From Deltaproteobacteria bacterium (lineage in GTDB: Bacteria > Bdellovibrionota > UBA1018): 13,436 nucleotides of DNA. Both the position numbers and the translations under genes were made by a program. The notes beneath the pieces were generated by a model. That model was not told where the DNA came from. It worked only from the letters and a program-made list of their open reading frames with translations, and ran no database searches. The stretch is from the NCBI GenBank assembly GCA_016194835.1, contig JACQAU010000069.1, positions 1 through 13,436 on the forward strand, read 5' to 3'. Numbering within the stretch: the stretch's first letter is position 1; every line of letters begins with the position of its first letter. Shown piece by piece: positions 6,942 to 13,436 of the stretch.

Positions 6942-6986
6942 AAAAATAAGCCCCCTTATAGAGCTCGGCACTCTAATAGGGGGCTT
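6940..6986 (-). terminator. intrinsic terminator of the downstream flagellin gene (7030-7869)
   Basis: On the minus strand a stem AAGCCCCCTATTAGAG / CTCTATAAGGGGGCTT (one 2x2 internal mismatch) closes a 7-nt loop. It is followed by TTATTTTTTT. The stem arms are 6948-6963 and 6971-6986. The plus strand also has five T after the stem (6985-6989), so it could act both ways. It lies about 45 bp past the flagellin stop. Confidence 0.92.
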
Positions 6987-7029
6987 TTTGGGCTTAAGCA
7001 CAGGCGCAAGTTGTAAAATCAGTAATTTT

Positions 7030-7869
7030 CTAGAGCAATTTTAGGGCCATCATGGGCGAAGTATTTGCTTGAGCAAGTACTGCAACACCAGCACTTTGCA
7101 AAATTTGCCCACGTACAAGTTCTGTCGTTTCAGAAGCAATATCTGTGTCAGCAATACGAGAACGTGCATTTGCTAAAGTTTCCTTAGCAATACCAAGGTT
7201 ATTTACTGTAGCATGGAGTTTGTTTTGGGTCGCACCTAGGCGTGCACGAGCTTCGAAAACTTTTCCAATACCTCCATCAACGAGATCCATTGCTTCACGA
7301 GCAGAGTCAATGCTTTCATAATTTAATGCATCAACACCTAATGAGTTAGTTTTTACATTATAATCATTAGGTTGAAATACAATCCGGTCAGCATCATTCA
7401 GTTCTTTTCTGATGCCTACTTGAAATTGCAGTTCAGACTTTTGTGATTCACCATTTAACAGTGCAGTGCCATTATAATTGGTGACATTGGCAATTCGGTC
7501 AATTTCAGCCAGTAATGTTCCCACTTCCTGGTGAATAAAACCTCTTTCTTTTTCACCTACCGTGTCAGAAGAAGCTTGAACCGCTAACTCTCGCATACGG
7601 ATCAAGATATTACCAATTTCGGTAAGACCTCCTTCAGCCACTTGCACAAATGAAATACCATCATTAGCATTTCTTTCGGCTTGTGCCATAGATCTGATTT
7701 GTGCTCGCAAATTTTCACTAATTGACAGCCCTGCAGCATCGTCTCCTGCAGCTGTGATACGATTACCAGAAGATAACCGTATATAGTGTTTTGCTTGTTC
7801 ATCATTACTTTGCGATAGTGCCCTGTTTGCTGCCATTGCAGCTATATTTGTCGATATTCTTAAGCCCAT
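7030..7869 (-). CDS. fliC: flagellin (second copy)
   Basis: A 279-residue filament subunit. The N-terminal D0/D1 region starts MGLRISTNIAAMAANRALS and has the RLSSGNRITAAGDDAAGLSI motif typical of flagellins. The C-terminal D1/D0 has ARSRIADTDIASET and ends QILQSAGVAVLAQANTS then MMALKLL, without the usual terminal Gly or Arg. It lacks the outer D2/D3 domains, so the filament should be thin. The frame is open 34 codons further upstream, but the start is set at 7869 by flagellin homology and by GAGGAG seven bases before this ATG. It is a paralogue of the 8213-9046 gene and shares the overall plan, but differs in the middle and at the C-terminus. It has a separate sigma-28 promoter and terminator, so the two flagellins are independent transcripts. 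Confidence 0.96.
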   Translation of the reverse strand: MGLRISTNIAAMAANRALSQSNDEQAKHYIRLSSGNRITAAGDDAAGLSISENLRAQIRSMAQAERNANDGISFVQVAEGGLTEIGNILIRMRELAVQASSDTVGEKERGFIHQEVGTLLAEIDRIANVTNYNGTALLNGESQKSELQFQVGIRKELNDADRIVFQPNDYNVKTNSLGVDALNYESIDSAREAMDLVDGGIGKVFEARARLGATQNKLHATVNNLGIAKETLANARSRIADTDIASETTELVRGQILQSAGVAVLAQANTSPMMALKLL

Positions 7870-7999
7870 AGATAAACTCCTCTCTTCTCCCGAACACAAA
7901 AAGTTCAGGCCGAGAAAAATTTTAAAACGTCTGTAAGGGGAATTTAAACTAGAACTTCTATTCCGCCACAAGCAACAGCAATGTACCTCCGGCAGACGC

Positions 8000-8040
8000 T
8001 GTCAGTTTTTTTAGCTAAGCCCAATGCTTAACTACTGACA
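8000..8040 (-). promoter_or_regulatory. 5'-terminal hairpin of the second flagellin mRNA
   Basis: On the minus strand the mRNA would begin near 8040 with TGTCAG-TA-GTTAAGC-ATTGG-GCTTAGC, then an A-rich loop and CTGACA. The outer stem is TGTCAG/CTGACA (8040-8035 with 8005-8000) and the inner stem is GTTAAGC/GCTTAGC with one wobble. The stem sits right at the start point predicted from the promoter. About 130 further leader bases follow before the ATG. Confidence 0.6.
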
Positions 8041-8046
8041 ACTAAT

Positions 8047-8073
8047 ATATCGGAATGAGTCAATAATACTTGA
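8047..8073 (-). promoter_or_regulatory. sigma-28 (FliA-type) promoter of the second flagellin
   Basis: Read on the minus strand: TCAAGTAT (8073-8066), exactly 11 bases, then TCCGATAT (8054-8047). Each box matches 6 of 8 consensus positions, including the invariant CCGATA core. It lies in the 343-bp gap 7870-8212, which otherwise holds the leader hairpin, the shared upstream element and the terminator of the other flagellin. Confidence 0.75.
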
Positions 8074-8094
8074 CTATAAGTATACAATATTAAC

Positions 8095-8116
8095 ATTCTA
8101 TATATGCTAAGCGTTA
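8095..8116 (-). promoter_or_regulatory. upstream element shared with the other flagellin promoter (copy B)
   Basis: Plus-strand ATTCTATATATGC-TAAGC-GTTA matches ATTGTATATATGC-GTTA at 9240-9256, apart from one base and a 5-nt insertion. It lies about 21 bp upstream of the -35 box. An inverted repeat TTATCTC-TCT-GAGATAA at 8114-8130 overlaps its end. It may be an activator site or AT-rich UP-type element; no regulator is identified. Confidence 0.35.
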
Positions 8117-8149
8117 TCTCTCTGAGATAATTACTTAATTCCGTTAGTT

Positions 8150-8177
8150 AAAAAAGGGGAGATCAAATCATCCCCCC
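8150..8177 (-). terminator. intrinsic terminator of the first flagellin gene (8213-9046)
   Basis: On the minus strand GGGGGGAT-GATTTG-ATCTCCCC forms an 8-bp stem (one G-U pair) with a 6-nt loop, followed by six T (8155-8150). It lies 36 bp after the stop. Just upstream, CCC.GTTT-ACC-AAAC.GGG (8174-8192) can form a competing hairpin that uses some of the same C-run. Confidence 0.9.
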
Positions 8178-8212
8178 TGTTTACCAAACGGGTGGGGTTA
8201 ATACATTAAGAA

Positions 8213-9046
8213 TCAACCCAGCAGCTTCAATGCCAACAAGTTGTTCTGATTAGCTTGACTGAGGACCGCAACACCAGCAGAAGTTAAAATATTATTTTTT
8301 GTCAATTCTGAAACTTCACTAGCTACATCGACGTCATAAATACGACTCCGTGCGCTCGTTAAGTTTTCATCATAGATCTGCATATTATTAATGCCAGATT
8401 GCAATCTGTTTTGCAACGCGCCAAGCTCTGCTCTGTTTTCTGTGAGCAACCTAATAGCATCATCCATTTTAGCTAAATTATTTTGAGAATCTTCTTTTGT
8501 AACAACACTCATTCCAGCAATCCCTAAGTGATCCGATGTCACATTGGTTTTCCCTGGATCATAATAAAATCTATCTAGATCTGGATTATTATTGATCCCA
8601 ATCTGAACTTCTACGACCGAGCCATCCCCACCTAAAAGCTTTCGACCGTTAAATTCAGTAGAAGCCGAAATTCGATCAACTTCTTGCGTAAGTTGTTTAA
8701 CTTCTTTGTCAACAAATCCGCGCTCTGTATCTCCAATTGTATCAGATGCAGCTTGAATCGAAAGTTCACGCAGGCGCACTAAAATATTAGCGACCTCGTT
8801 CATTCCGCCTTCAGCAGTTTGTATCATCGAAATTCCATCACTCGCATTTCTTATGTTCTGATGAATAGAACGAATATGGCTTCGCATTCTTTCAGAAATA
8901 GCGAGTCCGGCTGCATCATCTGATGCTCGGCTAATCCTACTACCAGACGCCAATTTCTCTAATGACGATTTCTGAGCTGAACTATTTGTACTTAAGTTTC
9001 TTTGTGCCATTAGAGATTGGACGTTTGTACTTACACGTAGTCCCAT
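8213..9046 (-). CDS. fliC: flagellin (first copy)
   Basis: A 277-residue filament subunit. It begins MGLRVSTNVQSLMAQRNLS, continues with KLASGSRISRASDDAAGLAI in the D1 helix region, and ends with ARSRIYDVDVASEVSELTKN and GVAVLSQANQNNLLALKLLG, the canonical D0 end. Only about 60 residues separate the conserved halves, so there is no D2/D3 outer domain. GGAGG lies 7 bases before the ATG at 9046. Compared with its paralogue at 7030-7869 it has the more standard C-terminus and may be the major subunit. It is expressed from a sigma-28 promoter at 9201-9227 with a leader of about 150 bases, and is closed by its own terminator at 8150-8177. Export is by the flagellar type III apparatus. Which copy dominates cannot be told from sequence. 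Confidence 0.97.
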   Translation of the reverse strand: MGLRVSTNVQSLMAQRNLSTNSSAQKSSLEKLASGSRISRASDDAAGLAISERMRSHIRSIHQNIRNASDGISMIQTAEGGMNEVANILVRLRELSIQAASDTIGDTERGFVDKEVKQLTQEVDRISASTEFNGRKLLGGDGSVVEVQIGINNNPDLDRFYYDPGKTNVTSDHLGIAGMSVVTKEDSQNNLAKMDDAIRLLTENRAELGALQNRLQSGINNMQIYDENLTSARSRIYDVDVASEVSELTKNNILTSAGVAVLSQANQNNLLALKLLG

Positions 9047-9159
9047 TTTACACCTCCAAGTTTAAACACTACAATCAACTGAAAGACAAAAGGACTCCTT
9101 CAAGTCGTACGAAGTGTTTCATGTTTTCTTACAGGATTTGCTGTACCCTGTCAGAGACG

Positions 9160-9182
9160 CCTTTTTAAGAACTTTAAAAAAG
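9160..9182 (-). promoter_or_regulatory. leader hairpin near the 5' end of the first flagellin mRNA
   Basis: Minus-strand CTTTTTTAA-AGTTC-TTAAAAAGG forms a 9-bp stem (one wobble), starting about 12 bases after the predicted start point. A second small stem ACAGG/CCTGT follows (about 9132-9152). Stability is low because the stem is A/T-rich. Confidence 0.4.
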
Positions 9183-9200
9183 CACCTCATTCACTTGATT

Positions 9201-9227
9201 AAATCGGTAAAGTTTTTATTAACTTTA
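9201..9227 (-). promoter_or_regulatory. sigma-28 (FliA-type) promoter of the first flagellin
   Basis: Read on the minus strand: TAAAGTTA (9227-9220, 7 of 8 matches), exactly 11 bases, then ACCGATTT (9208-9201, core CCGAT). This is the best sigma-28 match in the window. The start point would be near 9194, giving a leader of about 150 bases. Confidence 0.82.
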
Positions 9228-9239
9228 GACTAATTTAGT

Positions 9240-9256
9240 ATTGTATATATGCGTTA
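9240..9256 (-). promoter_or_regulatory. upstream element shared with the other flagellin promoter (copy A)
   Basis: Plus-strand ATTGTATATATGCGTTA lies about 12 bp upstream of the -35 box. It matches the 8095-8116 element with one substitution and lacks that copy's 5-nt insertion. The rest of the 9047-9291 gap holds the promoter and leader described above and no gene. Confidence 0.35.
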
Positions 9257-9291
9257 TTAAATAATTATAATCATCTGTCATAACTCATTGA

Positions 9292-10221
9292 TTATATTTT
9301 AAATATCTTAGCGGCTACTTTATATGGATTTATAGTATAGTGCATTAATTTGCTTAACAATTTCTTACCACTACTAGAAAGTAATGTTTTTTTGATCCGT
9401 AAACTTAGTTGTTCAGTCAAGATATCCTGAATTTCGGTTTTTAAAAACTCAAGCCTCTTTTCCTCTAACCTGCCCGATGCCATTAAATACTTTCCATGAT
9501 TTTCAAGTTCTCTAAATAATTCCACAATCCCTATATCTCCTGTTGCTGCAGTTTTTAACACAGGAGTTGACCATAACTTCTTCTCTACAATAGAAAGTAT
9601 CTCTCTCTCAAGCAGGTCCGCGCCGTTGTGATCACACTTATTGATCACAAAAAGATCAGCAATCTCCATAAGCCCCGCTTTCATAACCTGTATAGAATCT
9701 CCACTCTCAGGCACTAAAACCACTACAACAGTTTGAGCCAACTTTGCTATATCAAGCTCTGTCTGGCCAACACCAGCGGTCTCTACCAATATGACATCAA
9801 AACTAGCAGCATCCAAAACCATAACTAATTCTTGAGTTGCATGAGAAAGCCCACCACGTTTACCCCTAGTACCCAAAGAACGAATAAAAACTCCAGAATC
9901 GCTTGCATGAGCTTGCATACGAATACGATCACCCAAAACTGCTCCTCCCGTATAAGGACTAGATGGATCTACCGCTACTACTGCCACTTTTTTATCTAGC
10001 TTTCTGTAGTGAAACACTAAACGATCAATCAATGTTGACTTTCCAGCTCCTGGAGGCCCCGTAATGCCCATTACTCGCGCTTTTCCAGTATGTGGGTAAA
10101 TTTTGCTCATTAATTTATTTAATTCAGAACCCCTATTCTCAACTTTGGACAATATTCTAGCCAAAGAGAGCAAATCACCCAGTAGCGCTTTAGTAATCAT
10201 ATGCTCATCTGTTTTTTTCAT
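9292..10221 (-). CDS. meaB: MeaB/ArgK-family GTPase (methylmalonyl-CoA mutase chaperone type)
   Basis: A G3E-type P-loop GTPase of 309 residues that in known systems guards the loading and repair of cobalamin-dependent acyl-CoA mutases. The P-loop is GPPGAGKST (55-63). The family hallmark DPSSPYTGGAVLGDRIRM is at 85-102, the switch motif ETAGVGQTE at 147-155, and the base-specificity NKCD at 194-197. The helical N-terminus and C-terminal dimer arm are present. No mutase subunit lies in the window, so the partner is unknown. The start could be ATG 10221 or ATG 10200 (MITKALLGD); a TATAAT at 10227-10222 would place the transcript start after the first ATG and so favour 10200. Neither has a good Shine-Dalgarno. 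Confidence 0.93.
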   Translation of the reverse strand: MKKTDEHMITKALLGDLLSLARILSKVENRGSELNKLMSKIYPHTGKARVMGITGPPGAGKSTLIDRLVFHYRKLDKKVAVVAVDPSSPYTGGAVLGDRIRMQAHASDSGVFIRSLGTRGKRGGLSHATQELVMVLDAASFDVILVETAGVGQTELDIAKLAQTVVVVLVPESGDSIQVMKAGLMEIADLFVINKCDHNGADLLEREILSIVEKKLWSTPVLKTAATGDIGIVELFRELENHGKYLMASGRLEEKRLEFLKTEIQDILTEQLSLRIKKTLLSSSGKKLLSKLMHYTINPYKVAAKIFKI

Positions 10222-10245
10222 ATTATATGTCTTATAATTAAAGTC

Positions 10246-11190
10246 ATGGGGGAACTCTACGTCAAGAGAGAATTATACGAATTATGCATCAATAAACCAC
10301 TCCCTGTAAATATTTATCTTCAAATTTCTTCAAAATTTGTTTGCTATAAAACTAAGGGCGACCTGATTGACGCCAAAACTTTTCAAAAACTTGAGCTACA
10401 AAAAATAAATAATATATTTATTCATGAAAATGACTTGAGAATTTTCTTAAAATGGCACCTAGATAGTCTAATTGATGTCCAAGAAGAGGAAGAAGAAGAA
10501 ACAACCAAAGAGCCCCCAGAACTCTCTAACGCTAAAATCGAATCACAAAGAGCAATGCTTGATATATTTCAAGCACAACACCCTGACAAAGCAATTGCTC
10601 AAGCTATCAAAACAAGTCAAAAGCTAATCTTAGAAATTATGAAACTGCCTTTTACAACAAAAGCATTAAACTTGCTCCAAACCTACTCAAAAGGTTCAGT
10701 AGATCACTCTGTAAATGTTAGTGTATTATCCGTATACCTGGCCTTGCAAATGGGTTATGCAAATGCAACGGTTTTGCAAACCATAGGAACTGGCAGTTTG
10801 CTACACGATATAGGAAAAAGCAAAGTCAATGTTTTTGATAACGACACTCAAGAAGTTATTGACCTCAAACTAAAAGAACATCCACTCTTAGGATTAAATT
10901 TGCTACAAGAAGAAAAAACAATTTCTAGTGAAATAAAATCTATCGTTATACAACACCATGAAGCATACGATGGGAGTGGTTATCCAAATCACTTAAGAGG
11001 AAACAGCATTCATGAATTAACACGACTTATTTCGATTGCTAACTATTTTGACAATGCAATTGCTAAAACTCAGGGGTCATTATTGGAACGACAAAAAAAA
11101 TCCATATCAAAGCTAGATAGAGAATATTATAAATTATTTGATCCGCTTAAATTAGATAAAGTATTAAAAATATTAAAACTTGGGATTTGA
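10246..11190 (+). CDS. HD-GYP domain protein, probable c-di-GMP phosphodiesterase
   Basis: A 314-residue cytoplasmic protein. Residues 1-72 form a small N-terminal domain (NIYLQISSKFVCYKTKGDL...NNIFIHENDL) of the kind found before HD-GYP domains. An acidic linker follows (EEEEEETTKE, 80-89), then the HD-GYP domain from about 115. All metal and signature residues are intact: H154, HD 187-188, K191, H212, HHE 237-239, DGSGYP 242-247 and FDNA 268-271. It is therefore likely active in degrading c-di-GMP, which would fit control of motility next to the flagellins. The frame is open back to 10201, inside meaB, but ATG 10246 (MGELYVKREL) is preferred. A TATAAT at 10233-10238 would give a nearly leaderless mRNA. 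The 3' end overlaps the ceramidase gene by 18 bp tail-to-tail. Confidence 0.9.
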   Translation: MGELYVKRELYELCINKPLPVNIYLQISSKFVCYKTKGDLIDAKTFQKLELQKINNIFIHENDLRIFLKWHLDSLIDVQEEEEEETTKEPPELSNAKIESQRAMLDIFQAQHPDKAIAQAIKTSQKLILEIMKLPFTTKALNLLQTYSKGSVDHSVNVSVLSVYLALQMGYANATVLQTIGTGSLLHDIGKSKVNVFDNDTQEVIDLKLKEHPLLGLNLLQEEKTISSEIKSIVIQHHEAYDGSGYPNHLRGNSIHELTRLISIANYFDNAIAKTQGSLLERQKKSISKLDREYYKLFDPLKLDKVLKILKLGI

Positions 11191-13182
11191 TACCGTAAAC
11201 GCCTGTGTTTGCCCTTCAAAACGATTCACTTTTTTATTGTTGGCGGGTTTCCAATATCCAAAATGCCGTATGCGATATATTCCACTCAAAACACTATCAG
11301 GTATGTTCCATATGATTTTAGACTTTAAGCACCCACGGCATTCTGAACGCGTGTCATTTATCCACATAATTTCCGTCTCTTTATCTTGATCAGAAAAAAC
11401 TGGTTGCCAATTTCCATCTTTAAAAAATTCAACTGTCAAAAAATTATTCAGACGACCTAAACTATTTTTTGGATGTGCTGAACGAAATTCAACCGTCACC
11501 ACTTCTCCTACTTGATACTCTGTGCTCGGTTGACTCAAAACGGATCCAAAACGTTCCGATGATTGTTTTTCATCCCACCAAGACTTAGATTTATAATCTC
11601 TCAAGGATGACAATCTTGACGCCCTCTTGGGATGAATAAAAATAGATCTATTTTCCTTAATAGATTTTGCTAGTTCTAAAAATACTTGCTGATAGATTTC
11701 TAAAGTATGAGGACCATACAATGTAAAACCCCCTTCATACTGTTGTCTGTCATACTCTTCGAATGTCGTTACATAACCAGAATAATCATTAGTCAAAGTA
11801 CTTAAAGCAATTTTAGTTACACCAAATGAGCCAAGTTCATCTAAAACCGTTTTTTTCAATCTCCTTCCTGCCATAGTTGTTATTTCTGATGGAACTGCAG
11901 CAATGGCTAATTCACCTATGACAATAAGCTGAAACGGAATTGTTTCTGGTAAAAGATCTGGATTGTCTTGACTTGTAGAAACTAAAATTATTTTTGGATA
12001 ATGACACTTGTCTCCTTCGTTTGAACCACCTAAAATCAATCTTAAAAAAAACGCTATCCCTTCTAATGGAGGCGCTACAGTTGTTTCACCAGATCGCATA
12101 CCTTCAAATATCCCAGGAACGTCGCTTGTTCCATCCTCTGCTCCTGCAGCAAAAGAATAGCCCATGGCGGCAGTGCATCCTTTAGTTACCCAAGGCATAT
12201 GAACCCAAACAAGTCTTGATTCGATTCGTTGAGAAAGAGTTTGACGTGCATTTTCAAATAAGTCTTTTGCTTTTAAAAATTGTTGAAATCCGTTTTCTTC
12301 GACCAACTTTAGATCTAAATCTAAATCTTTTTTTCTCTTTCCATCTTTATCTACGTCAAATGGGGGTGAAACATCACCTTCGTTTGAATTTGCAAAGGCC
12401 GCCACCGTGTTCGGAAATTCTCTTTCAAACCACTCTGCCGCTCTTCCTTTATTATCAGAACTAATCAGACGGTTTTGGTTACTCATACAAGTCGCATGAA
12501 CCGAAAACCAATTGAAAATACCAATATCTTTACCCAATTCACTTTGAAACTTAAGCAACAAACTTGTTGGATCAACAGTGTGCTCAAAATTGTGCCAATC
12601 ACTGTTTGCATAATATGCTGTTAATGAACGATTTCTGGACACACCGAAAAGCTCCCCTTGAGTAATAAAAATTTTTCCTGGCTGTATATATCTATAAGCA
12701 TTTGCGATCGATTGGGTAATGCCTTCTGTAATGATTTCAAAATTTTTAAAATCAAATCCCAGAGTTGAAACATTAAAAATATCGTGGTGCGAAAACCCAC
12801 CTGGCCCGGCATGAGTATGCGTAGCAGAAAGCACTAGGTTGTCATCTGAAAACTTGCCGGGAAGTAAAATATTTAATTTTTTCAAAACTTCAGTCTTTAC
12901 TGAATCAAACATAAGCCCTAAATCGGCTACAACCAAGGCAACGCGTTTTTCTGACACTGGATCTTCGATAACAAACGCGCGTGCATGCAAACGCGTATGA
13001 ATCCCCAATGTAGTTTGAGTGGGACTACCATAACCCAACATAGGCCTTCCAAGTGGAGACCCAGTAATATCAGAAATCGAGGCACCTATTTTAAAATTAC
13101 TGGGAGCAGCGGCTTGAGCAGTAAAAGAACTTGTATAAAAAATAAACATGACGCATAGTATAATAATCAGTCTATTAAACAT
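11173..13182 (-). CDS. secreted neutral (alkaline) ceramidase
   Basis: A 669-residue amidase expected to split ceramide into sphingosine and fatty acid outside the inner membrane. Numbered from ATG 13182, residues 1-25 are a Sec signal peptide (MFNRLIIILC... ending AQAAA). SATHTHAGPGG (119-129) supplies zinc-ligand histidines. HATCMSNQNRLISSDNKG (229-246) and NEGDVSP (267-273) match family motifs, the latter containing the nucleophile Ser272. A C-terminal Ig-like beta domain (about 550-669) completes the fold, so the protein is full length. ATG 13194 is four codons earlier, but GGAGG overlaps it and stands 5 bases before 13182, which is therefore the true start. Bacterial homologues act on host or environmental sphingolipids, so a role in nutrition or attack on other cells is inferred. 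It stands alone, facing the HD-GYP gene. Confidence 0.92.
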   Translation of the reverse strand: MFNRLIIILCVMFIFYTSSFTAQAAAPSNFKIGASISDITGSPLGRPMLGYGSPTQTTLGIHTRLHARAFVIEDPVSEKRVALVVADLGLMFDSVKTEVLKKLNILLPGKFSDDNLVLSATHTHAGPGGFSHHDIFNVSTLGFDFKNFEIITEGITQSIANAYRYIQPGKIFITQGELFGVSRNRSLTAYYANSDWHNFEHTVDPTSLLLKFQSELGKDIGIFNWFSVHATCMSNQNRLISSDNKGRAAEWFEREFPNTVAAFANSNEGDVSPPFDVDKDGKRKKDLDLDLKLVEENGFQQFLKAKDLFENARQTLSQRIESRLVWVHMPWVTKGCTAAMGYSFAAGAEDGTSDVPGIFEGMRSGETTVAPPLEGIAFFLRLILGGSNEGDKCHYPKIILVSTSQDNPDLLPETIPFQLIVIGELAIAAVPSEITTMAGRRLKKTVLDELGSFGVTKIALSTLTNDYSGYVTTFEEYDRQQYEGGFTLYGPHTLEIYQQVFLELAKSIKENRSIFIHPKRASRLSSLRDYKSKSWWDEKQSSERFGSVLSQPSTEYQVGEVVTVEFRSAHPKNSLGRLNNFLTVEFFKDGNWQPVFSDQDKETEIMWINDTRSECRGCLKSKIIWNIPDSVLSGIYRIRHFGYWKPANNKKVNRFEGQTQAFTVSNPKF

Positions 13183-13224
13183 GACTACCTCCATGACTCA
13201 TATCGTCATTTTGTTGAATTTTCT

Positions 13225-13245
13225 TTAGTTATATCAAATAACTAA
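13225..13245. promoter_or_regulatory. operator-like inverted repeat upstream of the ceramidase gene
   Basis: TTAGTTAT-ATCAA-ATAACTAA is a perfect 8-bp inverted repeat with a 5-bp spacer, about 43 bp before the ceramidase ATG. A related but shorter form, TAGTT-CAAAT-AACT, lies at 13412-13425. It could be a repressor or activator site; the regulator is unknown. Confidence 0.35.
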
Positions 13246-13283
13246 TGCTTTGCGGCACTTATGACGCTAGCTTACAGAAAACA

Positions 13284-13336
13284 GTTCTGTAACAGTAACT
13301 GTCCTGTCAACGGTGACAGTAACCGTAACAGGGAAC
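13284..13336. repeat. degenerate CTGTAACAGT-type palindromic repeat
   Basis: The segment is dense in CTGT, ACAG and GTAAC words. It shares CTGTAACAGT and ACAGTAACTGT (13292-13302) with the perfect palindrome at 3603-3643. It can fold as GTTC...GAAC outside and CTGTCA-ACGG-TGACAG (13304-13319) at the tip, with several mismatches and unequal arm lengths. The surrounding gap 13195-13436 contains no gene that I can support on either strand. Confidence 0.6.
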
Positions 13337-13436
13337 AGAGTTCAGCACTGTTTGAAAATAGAACTATTTTGGATAAACTAATCTATAAATTAATCCTCCA
13401 AGCTTATACGCTAGTTCAAATAACTCATTTTGATTA

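Noticed and set aside
7870..7971. 34-codon in-frame N-terminal extension of the second flagellin
   Set aside because: Flagellins start at MGLRI; the extension begins at TTG, looks like translated leader, and GAGGAG stands correctly before the ATG at 7869.
7973..7996. Short leader ORF in the second flagellin 5' region (GGAGG-TACA-TTG, seven codons)
   Set aside because: The ribosome site is good but the start is TTG, the peptide is tiny, and there is no copy in the other flagellin leader; it cannot be separated from chance.
7870..9291. Sigma-54 promoters (TGGCAC-N5-TTGC) for the flagellin genes
   Set aside because: Looked for on the minus strand in both upstream gaps; no acceptable pair of boxes was found, whereas sigma-28 boxes with 11-bp spacing are present.
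9292..10221. Evidence for a methylmalonyl-CoA mutase operon around meaB
   Set aside because: No mutase, epimerase or cobalamin-binding subunit is encoded anywhere in the window.
10201..10245. 15-codon N-terminal extension of the HD-GYP protein starting inside meaB
   Set aside because: The hydrophobic start MLICFFHIICLIIKV lacks a ribosome site and overlaps the meaB start; MGELYVKREL at 10246 fits the domain boundary better.
3603..13336. CRISPR array suggested by the repeated CAGTTAC words
   Set aside because: The words are adjacent palindromic units without regular spacers, and no cas gene is present.

Overview
The window looks like chromosomal DNA from a low-GC, flagellated, Gram-negative bacterium. 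Outer-membrane barrel proteins, an LpxH-like lipid A phosphoesterase, FliA-type flagellin promoters, an HD-GYP protein, MeaB and an EpmA homologue together suggest the Bdellovibrionota or a related former deltaproteobacterial group. That placement is inferred from gene content and protein style, not from a marker gene. I see no rRNA, tRNA, CRISPR array, phage gene or transposase.

Left part (1-4552): a minus-strand run encodes an outer-membrane barrel protein, then galU, then an exported protein cut off by the window edge. Divergent to it, on the plus strand, are a DksA/TraR-type zinc-finger regulator and a second barrel protein with its own promoter. Facing them on the minus strand are a small Lys/His-rich secreted protein and a NUDIX CoA pyrophosphatase. 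The gap between the two converging sets holds a perfect 41-bp palindrome.

Middle (4614-9291): an epmA homologue lacks the segment that normally carries the ELANGF.EL active-site motif. Its stop codon lies inside a roughly 199-bp inverted-repeat element made of about 50-nt AT-rich arms around a GC-rich core. Beyond it comes a minus-strand block with an LpxH-like phosphoesterase, a FlaG-like protein and two short flagellins. Each of the three flagellar genes has a recognisable sigma-28 promoter. Both flagellins are followed by intrinsic terminators and have hairpins near the mRNA 5' end. A shared element lies upstream of both flagellin promoters.

Right part (9292-13436): meaB (GTPase chaperone of the methylmalonyl-CoA mutase type) is divergent from an HD-GYP c-di-GMP phosphodiesterase gene, and they are separated by only 24 bp. 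The HD-GYP gene overlaps tail-to-tail with a secreted neutral ceramidase gene. The right edge has no gene; it holds an operator-like inverted repeat and a second, degenerate copy of the CTGTAACAGT-type palindromic repeat.

The most unusual items are the 5528-5726 element, the internal loss in epmA, the CAGTTACTG palindrome family, and the compact sigma-28 architecture in which the flaG promoter overlaps a terminator. I found no clear new multi-gene system.
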